Shown: positions 13,327 to 20,443 of the stretch, in pieces
Numbering within the stretch: position 1 is the stretch's first letter
Layout of the letters: every line of letters begins with the position of its first letter
NCBI GenBank assembly: GCA_902490445.1
Contig: CABUDZ010000018.1
Coordinates: forward strand, 1 to 26,296
Source: an uncultured Collinsella sp.
GTDB taxonomy: Bacteria > Actinomycetota > Coriobacteriia > Coriobacteriales > Coriobacteriaceae
Reading direction: 5' to 3'
DNA length: 26,296 nucleotides
Position numbers and translations under genes: made by a program
Notes under the pieces: generated by a model
The model's input: only the letters and a program-made list of their open reading frames with translations
Told to the model about the DNA's origin: nothing
The model's database searches: none

Positions 13327-15182
13327 TGGCAGACGAGACCAAGACTCAGATTCCCAAGCCCACCCGCCGGCGCGGTCCCATGGGCCGCATGGGTGGTATG
13401 GGCCGCGGCGAAAAGGCCAAGGACTTTAAGGGCACCATGAGGCAGTTGCTCGGCTATATCGGCCAGCACAAGATTGCCGTGTTTGCCGCCGTCGCCTTTG
13501 CCGTATGCTCGGTCATCTTTAACATTGTGGGGCCCAAGGTGCTCGGCCAGGTTACGACCAAGCTGTTCGAGGGCCTGGTTGCCAAGGTCAACGGTACCGG
13601 CGACGTTGACTTTGCCTGGATCGCCAAGACGCTCGGCTTTTTGCTCTGCCTGTATCTGGCGAGCTCTGCCTGCAGCCTGATCCAAGGCTGGCTCATGACC
13701 GGCGTCACACAAAAGATCTGCTATCGCATGCGCAAGGAGATTGCCGCCAAGATTGCCGTCGTGCCGATGAGCTACTTTAACGGTCACAGCAAGGGCGACG
13801 TACTCAGCCGCATCACCAACGATGTCGATACGCTCGGTCAGTCGCTCAACCAGAGCGTGACACAGCTTATTACGTCCGTCACGCAGATTATCGGCGTGCT
13901 CGTCATGATGCTGTCGATCAGCCTGCCGCTCACCGGCGTCACCGTGCTCACGCTGCCTGCCGCCGCGATTATCTTGATGGTGATGATCCACTTCTCGCAG
14001 CCGTACTTCCGCGAGCAGCAGCAGGTCCTGGGCGCCGTCAACGGCATTATCGAGGAGGATTTTGCCGGCCAGAACGTCATTCAGGTGTTCGACCGCGCCG
14101 AGGCTTCGATCAAGGAGTTCGACCGCCAAAACGACCGTCTCTTTATTAGCGGCTGGCGCTCGCAGTTCCTGTCGGGCCTGATGATGCCGCTTATGAGCCT
14201 AGTGGGCAACATGGGCTACGTGGGCGTCGTCGTGGTAGGCGCGCAGCTCGCGCTGACTGGTAACGCCACGCCCGGCGATATTCAGAGCTTTATCCAGTAC
14301 GTTCGCAACTTTACGCAGCCCGTGCAGCAGCTGGGCAACGTGAGCAACACGATGCAGTCGATGGCCGCCGCCACCGAGCGTGTCTTCGAGTTCTTGGCCG
14401 CGCCCGAGGAGGAGCAGAAGGCCGACGCGCAGATCCCCGAGAAGCGCCCCGGCCACGTGGAGTTCGACCATGTCAAGTTTGGCTACACGCCCGACAAAAC
14501 CATCATCCACGACTTTAGCTGCGAGGCACAGCCCGGCCAAACCATTGCCATCGTCGGCCCCACCGGCGCCGGCAAGACCACGCTCATTAAGCTGCTGCAG
14601 CGCTTTTACGACGTGGACGGCGGTTCGCTGCGCGTCGAGGGCGTCGACGTGCGCGACTGGGACCGCGCGGCGCTGCGCGGCGAGTTTGCCATGGTGCTGC
14701 AGGACACCTGGCTGTTTAACGGCACCATCCGCGAGAACATCCGCTACGGACGCCCCGATGCGACCGACGCCGAGGTCGAGGCCGCCGCACGCGCCGCACG
14801 CTGCGACCACTTTATCCATACGCTCGCCGGTGGCTACGACTTTATGATCAATGAGGAGGGCACCAACCTCTCACAGGGCCAGCGCCAACTCGTGACCATC
14901 GCCCGCGCCATTTTGGCCGACCGTCCGGCGCTGATTTTGGACGAGGCGACTTCCAACGTCGATACCCGTACCGAGGAGCTTATTCAGCGCGCCATGGATG
15001 CGCTGATGCAGGGCCGCACGAGCTTTGTCATCGCGCATCGCCTGTCCACGATCCGCAACGCCGACGTGATCTTGGTGATTCGCGACGGCGACATCGTCGA
15101 GAAGGGCACGCACGACGAGCTGCTCGCCCAAGGCGGCTTCTACGCCGACCTGTACAATTCGCAGTTCGACGAAGCGGCGTAA
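13326..15182 (+). CDS. ABC exporter subunit B with canonical catalytic residues
   Basis: A 618-aa half-transporter, partner of the preceding gene. Six membrane segments fill about residues 45-345; the NBD follows. Walker A is GPTGAGKTT (411-419), Walker B ends LILDEA with Glu540, and the H-loop is IAHRLS with His571. The signature is LSQGQ (515-519) rather than LSGGQ. The changed signature faces the degenerate Walker site of subunit A, so the pair has one weak and one active ATP site. The N-terminal tail is rich in Arg, Gly and Met (RRRGPMGRMGGMGRG). ATG 13326 overlaps the previous stop (TAATG) with AAGGAGG upstream, so synthesis is coupled. Substrate unknown; drug or peptide export is usual. 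Confidence 0.93.
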   Translation: MADETKTQIPKPTRRRGPMGRMGGMGRGEKAKDFKGTMRQLLGYIGQHKIAVFAAVAFAVCSVIFNIVGPKVLGQVTTKLFEGLVAKVNGTGDVDFAWIAKTLGFLLCLYLASSACSLIQGWLMTGVTQKICYRMRKEIAAKIAVVPMSYFNGHSKGDVLSRITNDVDTLGQSLNQSVTQLITSVTQIIGVLVMMLSISLPLTGVTVLTLPAAAIILMVMIHFSQPYFREQQQVLGAVNGIIEEDFAGQNVIQVFDRAEASIKEFDRQNDRLFISGWRSQFLSGLMMPLMSLVGNMGYVGVVVVGAQLALTGNATPGDIQSFIQYVRNFTQPVQQLGNVSNTMQSMAAATERVFEFLAAPEEEQKADAQIPEKRPGHVEFDHVKFGYTPDKTIIHDFSCEAQPGQTIAIVGPTGAGKTTLIKLLQRFYDVDGGSLRVEGVDVRDWDRAALRGEFAMVLQDTWLFNGTIRENIRYGRPDATDAEVEAAARAARCDHFIHTLAGGYDFMINEEGTNLSQGQRQLVTIARAILADRPALILDEATSNVDTRTEELIQRAMDALMQGRTSFVIAHRLSTIRNADVILVIRDGDIVEKGTHDELLAQGGFYADLYNSQFDEAA

Positions 15183-15214
15183 ATTCTGCCGCAGGGAACG
15201 AATAACGCCCGAGA

Positions 15215-15250
15215 ACAGGGGCGCAGGACAGCCTGCGCCCCTGTTTTTTG
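15215..15250 (+). terminator. Intrinsic terminator of the marR-ABC operon
   Basis: A 14-bp perfect stem, AACAGGGGCGCAGG (15215-15228) with CCTGCGCCCCTGTT (15232-15245 region, loop about 4 nt), ends in TTTTTTG. It lies 33 bp after the exporter B stop and is the clearest factor-independent terminator in the window. Confidence 0.92.
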
Positions 15251-15308
15251 TTCTGCGGCCCTCGAACCGCCTCCCCTGGGACCTGATTGACGCCCTCCCT
15301 CAAGGCCC

Positions 15309-15541
15309 CGTGGACAAAAAATGGCAAATATGAGTACTGTCACCTTTTTAGTAACAGCCAAAACTGCCCCAAACGACCTCATTGCGGCCTAGATATGCCT
15401 TCAAATTGATCAAAATGCCCGGTAGCATGCTTCTGTGTGCCAACGTTAATGAACATATTTACTGTTGTGTCTATTATCTTGTAAGATCGATATGATACTA
15501 CGCTAGCAACAGTACTCATATTTGCCATTTTTTGCCCACAG
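15309..15541. mobile_element. MITE-like element with about 31-bp terminal inverted repeats
   Basis: The 25 bp at 15316-15340 (ending AATATGAGTACTGT) are the exact reverse complement of 15509-15533; with one or two mismatches the match extends outward to about 15309 and 15541. The 168-bp interior is AT-richer than the surroundings and holds no convincing gene (a short minus-strand frame runs through it but lacks a ribosome site). Size, terminal repeats and lack of coding suggest a non-autonomous transposable element. I see no clear target-site duplication. Confidence 0.6.
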
Positions 15542-15627
15542 GACTTAGAGAACGCCAAAAAATCTAGCAATGCCAGCGAGCAAACCGCGTCAGCCGATGC
15601 AAGGAGTTTCCCCAAGTGCCGGCAGAT

Positions 15628-15739
15628 AAGGAACGTCCCTAACTGCCAGGTTTGAAAGGTAGTCATTGGGGACGTTCTTAAACGACTAGTCAAACAAGAA
15701 CGTCCCCAACGACTACTCATTTAAGTACGTCCCCAATGA
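15628..15739. repeat. Cluster of REP-like repeats with ACGTCCCCAA cores
   Basis: Four copies of a core near GAACGTCCCCAA occur in both orientations: 15631-15641 (degenerate), 15666-15679 (inverse), 15696-15710 and 15727-15737. GTCATTGGGGACGTTCTT (15662-15679) pairs with 15696-15713 with one mismatch, and TCATTGGGGACGT (15663-15675) pairs exactly with 15727-15739, so two alternative hairpins are possible. It lies downstream of aroF. No gene is visible between the MITE-like element and aroF. Confidence 0.65.
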
Positions 15740-15817
15740 GTGCCCCTGGAGCAAGACAACGCCGCAGGTAGAGGGCGGACAGCGAGCGCCGTTACGCGGG
15801 TTGGTAAACCCGCGTAA

Positions 15818-16849
15818 CTAAATACGTTCCGCGATCTCGTGAATGAGGTAGTCGGTCTTTTCCCAGCCCAGGCACGGATCGGTGATCGACTTGCCAAAGA
15901 CACCGCCGTCGACCGGCTGGTTGCCGTCCTCAAGGTAGGACTCGATCATAAAGCCCTTGACCAGCCTTGAAATGGCTTCGTTGCGGCGGCAGCTGTCGAG
16001 CACCTCCTTGCAAATGCGATACTGCTCCAGCGGACGCTTGCCCGAGTTGTCGTGGTTGCAGTCGATGACCGCTGCCGGATTGGCATAGCCGGCGTGCTCG
16101 GTATAGCGCTCGGCCAGGCGCTCGAGGTGCTCGTAGTGGTAGTTGGGGTAGGTGCGCCCATCGAGACCGATGTAGCCACGCATAACGGCGTGCGCGAGCG
16201 GATTGCCGTCGCACTCGACCTCCCAGTTGCGGAAGATGAAACTCTGATGCGCCTGAGCGGCGTAGATGGAGTTGAGCATGACGGTGGTGGAGCCGGCAGT
16301 GGGGTTCTTCATGCCCACCGGCACCGAAATGCCGCTCGACACCAGACGGTGCTCCTGGTTCTCGACCGAGCGCGCGCCCACAGCGACGTAGCTCAGCAGA
16401 TCGACAAGGTACTGATAGTTAGAGGGGTAGAGCATCTCGTCGGCGGTAAAGAAGCCGGTCTCCTCGATGACGCGCAGGTGCATGTGGCGAATGGCCTTGA
16501 CGCCCTCGAGCAGGTCATCGGGCGCCTCGGGGTCGGGATTGTGCAGTAGACCCTTGTAGCCGGTACCCTTGGTGCGCGGCTTGTTGGTGTAGACACGCGG
16601 GATGATGATGAGCTTGTCCTTGACCTCCTCGGCGGTTTTGGCCAGGCGGTTCATGTACTCGAGGACCGAATCCTCCCGATCGGCAGAGCATGGGCCGATG
16701 ATGAGCACCTTGCGCGCGTCCTCGCCGGTAAAGACCTTGGCGACCTCGGCGTCGAATGCCTGCTTCTTAGCGGTAAGCTCGGCGGAAAGCGGCATTTCCT
16801 CGCGGATCTCCATGGGGATCGGCAGCCTGCGTTTGAAATCCATGGCCAT
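15818..16849 (-). CDS. aroF: 3-deoxy-7-phosphoheptulonate synthase (DAHP synthase, class I)
   Basis: A 343-aa enzyme for the first step of the shikimate pathway: phosphoenolpyruvate plus erythrose 4-phosphate gives DAHP. Class I (AroF/G/H type) motifs are visible: LIIGPCSADRED, the PEP-binding KPRTKGTGYKGLLHNPD, PVGMKNPTAGS with the active-site Lys, and IDCNHDNSGKRP where E. coli has a FSHANSSK-type loop. Which aromatic amino acid inhibits it cannot be told, so the aroF symbol is a class label. The start is ATG 16849 with AGGAGG 5 nt upstream. It stands alone, flanked by repeats on both sides; no leader peptide or T-box was evident upstream. Confidence 0.92.
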   Translation of the reverse strand: MAMDFKRRLPIPMEIREEMPLSAELTAKKQAFDAEVAKVFTGEDARKVLIIGPCSADREDSVLEYMNRLAKTAEEVKDKLIIIPRVYTNKPRTKGTGYKGLLHNPDPEAPDDLLEGVKAIRHMHLRVIEETGFFTADEMLYPSNYQYLVDLLSYVAVGARSVENQEHRLVSSGISVPVGMKNPTAGSTTVMLNSIYAAQAHQSFIFRNWEVECDGNPLAHAVMRGYIGLDGRTYPNYHYEHLERLAERYTEHAGYANPAAVIDCNHDNSGKRPLEQYRICKEVLDSCRRNEAISRLVKGFMIESYLEDGNQPVDGGVFGKSITDPCLGWEKTDYLIHEIAERI

Positions 16850-17193
16850 AGGGGCCTCCTCAATCTATAGAGAGAGCAAAAAGCGTATTGTCGAGTGCTC
16901 GGCATTATCCGCTGTCGCACGCTAAAGTGCAAGCACAGCCTACTAAAAAGGGAATGAATCGACACAAGGGCCCGCTCACCACGAGAGTGGATAATCTCCC
17001 GTTTTTGGCCCATGTTCGCGCTCAAAGTGGGAGATTATCCACTCTCGTCGGGCAAGCGTCCGAAAATCCTCACTCGTGACCCCTTTTCCTCCGTCCCCGA
17101 GGGATCGGGGCTCGCCTGCCGAATGATTGATGCGGCCGCCCTGCGTCCATGTCACACTCAGAGGTGGCCTGACCCAACTTGGAAGGAGCCTTC
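16850..17193. promoter_or_regulatory. Divergent intergenic region between aroF and the GNAT gene
   Basis: 344 bp with no gene. It must contain the promoters for aroF (minus) and the GNAT gene (plus), but I could not choose boxes with confidence. The striking content is the 20-bp inverted repeat at 16981-17048, listed separately. Confidence 0.4.
16981..17048. repeat. Perfect 20-bp inverted repeat in the aroF/GNAT divergent region
   Basis: ACGAGAGTGGATAATCTCCC (16981-17000) is the exact reverse complement of 17029-17048, with a 28-bp loop. There is no T-tract. It lies between two divergent promoters, so it could be a shared operator or an inserted repeat element; its length favours a repeat family. 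Confidence 0.7.
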
Positions 17194-17844
17194 ATGAGCC
17201 TTGACAACGTAACCCTGCGCGCCGCCACGCTCGACGACCTGACCGGCATCGCCGCCATCTACAACCAGCTGTGGTGCAACACGCTGCGCAACCGCGGCGA
17301 CGTCGAAGCTGCCGATTTCTGCGCGCGCTTTAACATCGCTATGCAGCTGCAACGCTCACCTATCGCGCTTGTCGCCGAGGCCGAGGGCCGCATTATCGCC
17401 GCCTGCTGCATCGGCATCTTCGAGGACGGCAAGCCGCGCACCAACCCCACGTGGGAGTCCTGCTACAACGAGATGCTCGCCCAGGCAACCGAAATGGCAA
17501 AGGCTGCCGACGCCAAGCTCGAGGGCTCGCTCTTCGGCGACAGTCGCGAAAAGGCCACGGCGGATCGCTTTGCCGCCACAGGCAACGAGTATGCCCAGGG
17601 CCAGCTCAACCTGATCATCATCGTGCCCGAGTGGCAGGGCAAGGGGCTCGGCCGCGCGCTTATCGACCTTGCGCGCGCCGAGCTCGCCAAGGCAGGCTGC
17701 ACCAAGTTCTTCCTGATGAGCGACTGCAACTCCGACTGGCAGTTCTACGAGCACCTCAACATGAAGCGCATCCTGGAGGATCACAGTCAAGACACCGGCG
17801 ACGGTTTTATCGTCTACATGTACGGAGGCGACACGCAGGGCTAA
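17194..17844 (+). CDS. GNAT family N-acetyltransferase
   Basis: A 216-aa cytosolic acetyltransferase of the GNAT fold. The start VTLRAATLDDLTGIAAIYNQ is a typical GNAT first strand and helix. Motif A is IIIVPEWQGKGLGRALIDLA (about residues 144-163), with the Q/R-x-x-G-x-G/A acetyl-CoA pyrophosphate loop. The later segment CTKFFLMSDCNSDWQFYEHL matches motif B (FYExLGF-like, here HLNM). The substrate is unknown. An in-frame TTG lies at 17179, but ATG 17194 has AAGGAG 6 nt upstream and is preferred. Repeats and hairpins follow it closely. Confidence 0.85.
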   Translation: MSLDNVTLRAATLDDLTGIAAIYNQLWCNTLRNRGDVEAADFCARFNIAMQLQRSPIALVAEAEGRIIAACCIGIFEDGKPRTNPTWESCYNEMLAQATEMAKAADAKLEGSLFGDSREKATADRFAATGNEYAQGQLNLIIIVPEWQGKGLGRALIDLARAELAKAGCTKFFLMSDCNSDWQFYEHLNMKRILEDHSQDTGDGFIVYMYGGDTQG

Positions 17845-17861
17845 CCCGCTAAGCAAGTACC

Positions 17862-17906
17862 AAAACCACCACAAAAGGCGCCCATCCCCCTTGTGGTGAC
17901 AGGTTT
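17862..17906. repeat. REP-like hairpin 1 (CACCACAA stem)
   Basis: CACCACAA (17867-17874) pairs with TTGTGGTG (17891-17898); flanking AAAACC/GGTTTT adds pairing. The loop contains GCGCCCATCCCCC. It lies 18 bp past the GNAT stop and may double as its terminator. It shares its loop style and its downstream AGGTTTTATCTGGGCGAACG with hairpin 4 at 18459-18497. Confidence 0.65.
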
Positions 17907-17925
17907 TATCTGGGCGAACGTTAAG

Positions 17926-17960
17926 ACCGCCGCGGGGGAGCTGCTTTCCCTCGCGGCGGT
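17926..17960. repeat. REP-like hairpin 2 (ACCGCCGCG stem)
   Basis: ACCGCCGCG (17926-17934) pairs exactly with CGCGGCGGT (17952-17960), with further GGGG/CCCT pairing inside. TTTA follows on the plus strand. It is a possible second terminator of the GNAT gene. Confidence 0.6.
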
Positions 17961-17977
17961 TTACTAACCGTGAAAAC

Positions 17978-18098
17978 CAAGTGAGTAGGCTTTTGGCGGG
18001 ATCCCGAGCACACCCCAAAACGCCGCAGCTCTGGCCTGCGGTTTTATCGAGCGTTTGTCGCGATGTGCTCGGCAGATCCCAAAAAGTCTACTCACTTG
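17978..18098. repeat. Large imperfect inverted repeat (121 bp)
   Basis: CAAGTGAGTAG (17978-17988) is inverted exactly at 18088-18098, and CCGAGCACA (18004-18012) at 18064-18072; the stretch between pairs with mismatches and short indels (CTTTT, GGGATC). Inside the loop CCGCAG/CTGCGG forms another stem. No coding sense is visible. It looks like an old mobile repeat or a structured RNA element. Confidence 0.6.
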
Positions 18099-18125
18099 CA
18101 TCCGAGACGCACCAGGCAGGCAAAA

Positions 18126-18164
18126 AACCGCCGCGAAAGGGGCCCGTCCCCCTTCGCGGCGGTT
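18126..18164. repeat. REP-like hairpin 3 (AACCGCCGCGAA stem)
   Basis: A perfect 12-bp stem, AACCGCCGCGAA (18126-18137) with TTCGCGGCGGTT (18153-18164), and loop AGGGGCCCGTCCCCC. A run of three imperfect GCGGTTTTGC repeats follows at about 18171-18202. The loop is close to that of hairpins 1 and 4 although the stem differs. Confidence 0.65.
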
Positions 18165-18259
18165 GTTCATCGCGGTTTTGCGACGGTTTTGCGGTGGTTT
18201 TGCCCGCCTGCTACTCGCTGTAGCACGCGGCGATGGCAACTCGCCCCACGCCGGCGCTC

Positions 18260-18374
18260 ATGAGGTACGTTGCCATAGGCTGTAGTAGCGCATGTCATAA
18301 TCCTACAGCAGCATTCGCCATAATCTGACAGTAGAGTTTTCCACAATCTATAAGTAGCCCAGGTCGGGACCCTA
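18260..18374. repeat. Tandem array of degenerate 23-bp units
   Basis: Reading the minus strand, four contiguous 23-bp units (18352-18374, 18329-18351, 18306-18328, 18283-18305) share a pattern near TAGATTATGG...GCTACTG, and a fifth, partial unit (18260-18282, ...CAGCCTATGGC) follows with a 1-bp shift. The period is exact over four units while the bases vary. There are no spacers, so it is not CRISPR. No gene overlaps it. It could be protein-binding iterons or a decayed repeat. Confidence 0.6.
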
Positions 18375-18458
18375 TTTAACAAACCAAATTCTCGCCCAAC
18401 GCCATTTCATCTCCTGGTGACCGGTTCATTTTGGCAGGTTTCATCTGGGCAAACGCCA

Positions 18459-18497
18459 AAACCACCACAAAGGTGCCTGTCCCCTTTGTGGTGGTTT
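18459..18497. repeat. REP-like hairpin 4 (AAACCACCACAAAGG stem)
   Basis: A perfect 15-bp stem (18459-18473 with 18483-18497) around a TGCCTGTCC loop. AGGTTTCATCTGGGCAAACG at 18436-18455, just before it, matches 18 of 20 bases of 17901-17920 after hairpin 1, so these are copies of one modular repeat family. Confidence 0.7.
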
Positions 18498-18579
18498 GAA
18501 GCTCTCCTGGGCGGGATGCTAGACTTGCGGCATATACATTCGCGCCAAAGCACGGGTCGCATACAGGAAAGGAGATGCC

Positions 18580-18771
18580 ATGGCGCCTATCGCACCGCTC
18601 AAGATGCTCGTCGCTCCTGCCGCCAAGGCCATCGCCCACCTGAGCGACTCACTTACTTACGATGAGGTCCCCTGCATCGCCGAGGAGCGTTCGGACAGCC
18701 GCCCGTACCTGGGCCACGTCCCCTACTTTGCGCCTAAGCTCGTTTCCGATCCCGAGCACCGCGAGCAGTAA
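18580..18771 (+). CDS. Small hypothetical protein (63 aa)
   Basis: I do not recognise this protein. It begins MAPIAPLKMLVAPAAKAIAH and contains DEVPCIAEERSDSRPYLGHV and a C-terminal charged tail. There is one Cys, no clear membrane segment and no signal peptide cleavage pattern. Evidence that it is real: an excellent ribosome site (AAAGGAG 5 nt before ATG), third-position G/C preference across the whole frame like neighbouring genes, and a good hairpin terminator 15 bp after its stop. It stands alone between the repeat zone and a convergent antiporter gene. Confidence 0.65.
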   Translation: MAPIAPLKMLVAPAAKAIAHLSDSLTYDEVPCIAEERSDSRPYLGHVPYFAPKLVSDPEHREQ

Positions 18772-18785
18772 TCCAAGATGCAGCA

Positions 18786-18816
18786 AGCGCCGCGCAACTC
18801 GCGGCGCTACTGTTTT
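18786..18816 (+). terminator. Terminator of the 63-aa gene, overlapping the convergent antiporter stop
   Basis: AGCGCCGCG (18786-18794) pairs exactly with CGCGGCGCT (18800-18808), loop CAACT, followed by ACTGTTTTA on the plus strand. The right arm ends in the stop codon of the convergent minus-strand antiporter gene, so it may serve both directions. Confidence 0.75.
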
Positions 18817-20216
18817 AGTGCAAAGTAATCTGACCCCTTTGCACCAACGCCGGGATTGTCGATGCTGCGGCCGCGGCGCGATATGAGGCGCGAAACCTCG
18901 CCCAGCAACACGCCGATCACCACACCCATGAGGATCGGCAACTTTGACATCTCGGCGGGCGAGCTGTTAAGCGGCACGATTGTCGCAACAATGGAAAGCA
19001 CGAGCTCTACCACCGGCACCGCAAGCGCCACCGCAAGCACCTTGCCCTCGAAGGGCGCGCGGAACACACGTGAGCGGTCGTCGTATTTACGCAGGCGCCA
19101 AAACGCCGGGAACATCGGGATATAGCTCATGAGCAGAAAGACGACGTTCATCGAGAAGAAGACCCAAAAGACGTCGGAACCTTCACCCAGCGGAATCTGA
19201 AGTAGCAGCACCAAGCTGGCAAAACAACCGTTAATGAGTGCCGAGCCGTTGGGCATGCCGGTCTTCTTGGACACCAGCGCAAAGGGACGCGGCATGTTGC
19301 CATGGCGCGCGGCATAGCTCGCCACGTTGTTGACGCCAAAGCTCCAACAGATCATGTTGGCAAACAGCGTTACCAGAAAGGCCACGCCCACGACCATCGT
19401 CAGCGGGTGGCTGCGCCCCACCATGGCGGCAACCGCGTCCACAATGCCCGAATCGAGTGAAAGCTGCTCGGTGGGAACCGCGGCTCCAATACCGATGCCA
19501 CAGATAATGTAGATCGCCGCGATGGCAACGCCACCGGCGATAACCGCCTTGGGGATATCGCGCGATGGGTTCTTCATCGTGCTGGCAAAGGTCGCGACCA
19601 CCTCAAAGCCCATAAAGTTGAATAGGATGATTGAAAGATACGTCAGTGAGTTAGTGTCTCCCAGATCGGGGACAAAGGTCTTAAACGACATATCGTTGGC
19701 AAAGCCGTTATTGCAGGCAAACCAGATGCCGACGATTCCCACCACAGCGGTAATGAGCACCTTGATGACGGCGCCGCCATCCATGACCCAATCGGCCTCG
19801 GCCACCGGCTGCATTGCCATGACCGTGACGCCCCACACAAAGGCAAGCTCGATGGCAATTCGGACCCCAAGCGAAAATTCGATGCCCCATACCGCATTGA
19901 TGACACTGGGGAGCATGCAGGCGATACTTGCCACCCACAGTGGAAAGTTGACCCAATAGCACCAGGAGCAGCGGGCGCCCCAACGGTCGCCCAAGCCCAG
20001 GCGAACCCAATCGTACAGACCGCCCTCGGAATCGAACGCCGTACCGAGCTCGGCCACCACCAGGCCATAGGGAAGCAAAAACGTAATGATGAGGAAGATC
20101 CACCAGAAGAACTGCACGTTACCCATGGCAGATGCCGGAGCGGCCGCCTCGATGGTAAAGACAACGCAGATAACCGAGAGGATGACCTCGAACAGGGAGA
20201 ACTTTTTACCTGCCAC
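18807..20216 (-). CDS. APC family amino acid/polyamine antiporter (paralog of the aguD gene)
   Basis: A 469-aa membrane transporter with about 12 hydrophobic segments, starting KKFSLFEVILSVICVVFTIE. It is clearly paralogous to the protein at 22338-23777; shared segments include NPSRDIPKAVI against DPARDIPKAII, SFGVN, and YIPMFPAF. Both resemble the agmatine/putrescine antiporter AguD and glutamate/GABA-type APC exchangers. The frame is open to 20309, but the start is best placed at GTG 20216 with GGGGGAG 6 nt upstream, which gives an N-terminus aligned with the paralog. A 60-aa Cys-rich frame overlaps this start. Likely substrate: agmatine, putrescine or a related amino acid; the context favours polyamines but is not proof. 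Confidence 0.85.
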   Translation of the reverse strand: MAGKKFSLFEVILSVICVVFTIEAAAPASAMGNVQFFWWIFLIITFLLPYGLVVAELGTAFDSEGGLYDWVRLGLGDRWGARCSWCYWVNFPLWVASIACMLPSVINAVWGIEFSLGVRIAIELAFVWGVTVMAMQPVAEADWVMDGGAVIKVLITAVVGIVGIWFACNNGFANDMSFKTFVPDLGDTNSLTYLSIILFNFMGFEVVATFASTMKNPSRDIPKAVIAGGVAIAAIYIICGIGIGAAVPTEQLSLDSGIVDAVAAMVGRSHPLTMVVGVAFLVTLFANMICWSFGVNNVASYAARHGNMPRPFALVSKKTGMPNGSALINGCFASLVLLLQIPLGEGSDVFWVFFSMNVVFLLMSYIPMFPAFWRLRKYDDRSRVFRAPFEGKVLAVALAVPVVELVLSIVATIVPLNSSPAEMSKLPILMGVVIGVLLGEVSRLISRRGRSIDNPGVGAKGSDYFALKQ

Positions 20217-20388
20217 GACACGCTCCCCCTGCAGCAAAAAGGATGGCATCTGTACCGAAGGCGCAGCCCAAGGTAGGGTTGCAGGCCGCGTCACCGGTGC
20301 AGGTGCCATCCCAAAGAGAAGAGAGGATGCAATTGTTGGACCAACGCTCGCGGAACAGGCGCGTGTAGATAACGATACGCTGGTACAT
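20206..20388 (-). CDS. Cys-rich small ORF overlapping the antiporter start (60 aa)
   Basis: A possible 60-aa protein beginning MYQRIVIYTRLFRERWSNNC and containing five cysteines in all (NNC, GTC, AAC, LGC, GAC) before ending RGR. No family is recognised. For it: GGAG lies 5 nt before the ATG, codon third positions are G/C-rich in this frame, and the stop overlaps the antiporter start (GTG 20216) by 11 nt, which suggests translational coupling. Against it: the alternative frame over 20217-20309 is also open, and the Cys-rich tail could be chance in GC-rich DNA. Possible roles are a leader peptide or a small partner of the transporter; both are guesses. Confidence 0.45.
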   Translation of the reverse strand: MYQRIVIYTRLFRERWSNNCILSSLWDGTCTGDAACNPTLGCAFGTDAILFAAGGACRGR

Positions 20389-20443
20389 AGATACTCCGAT
20401 CAAAACGGCCGCGATTGCGACCGGAATCTTTTGGCAATTGAAG

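Noticed and set aside
15379..15720. 113-aa minus-strand frame crossing the MITE-like element
   Set aside because: No ribosome site, no recognised domain, and it runs through the terminal repeat and the GTCCCC repeats.
16850..17193. T-box or leader-peptide attenuator for aroF
   Set aside because: No run of aromatic codons in a small ORF and no T-box-like sequence could be seen.
18260..18374. CRISPR array
   Set aside because: The 23-bp units are contiguous and degenerate, with no spacers, and no cas genes are in the window.
20217..20309. N-terminal extension of the second antiporter to ATG 20309
   Set aside because: The added peptide does not resemble the paralog's N-terminus and lacks a ribosome site; GTG 20216 has GGGGGAG at good spacing.
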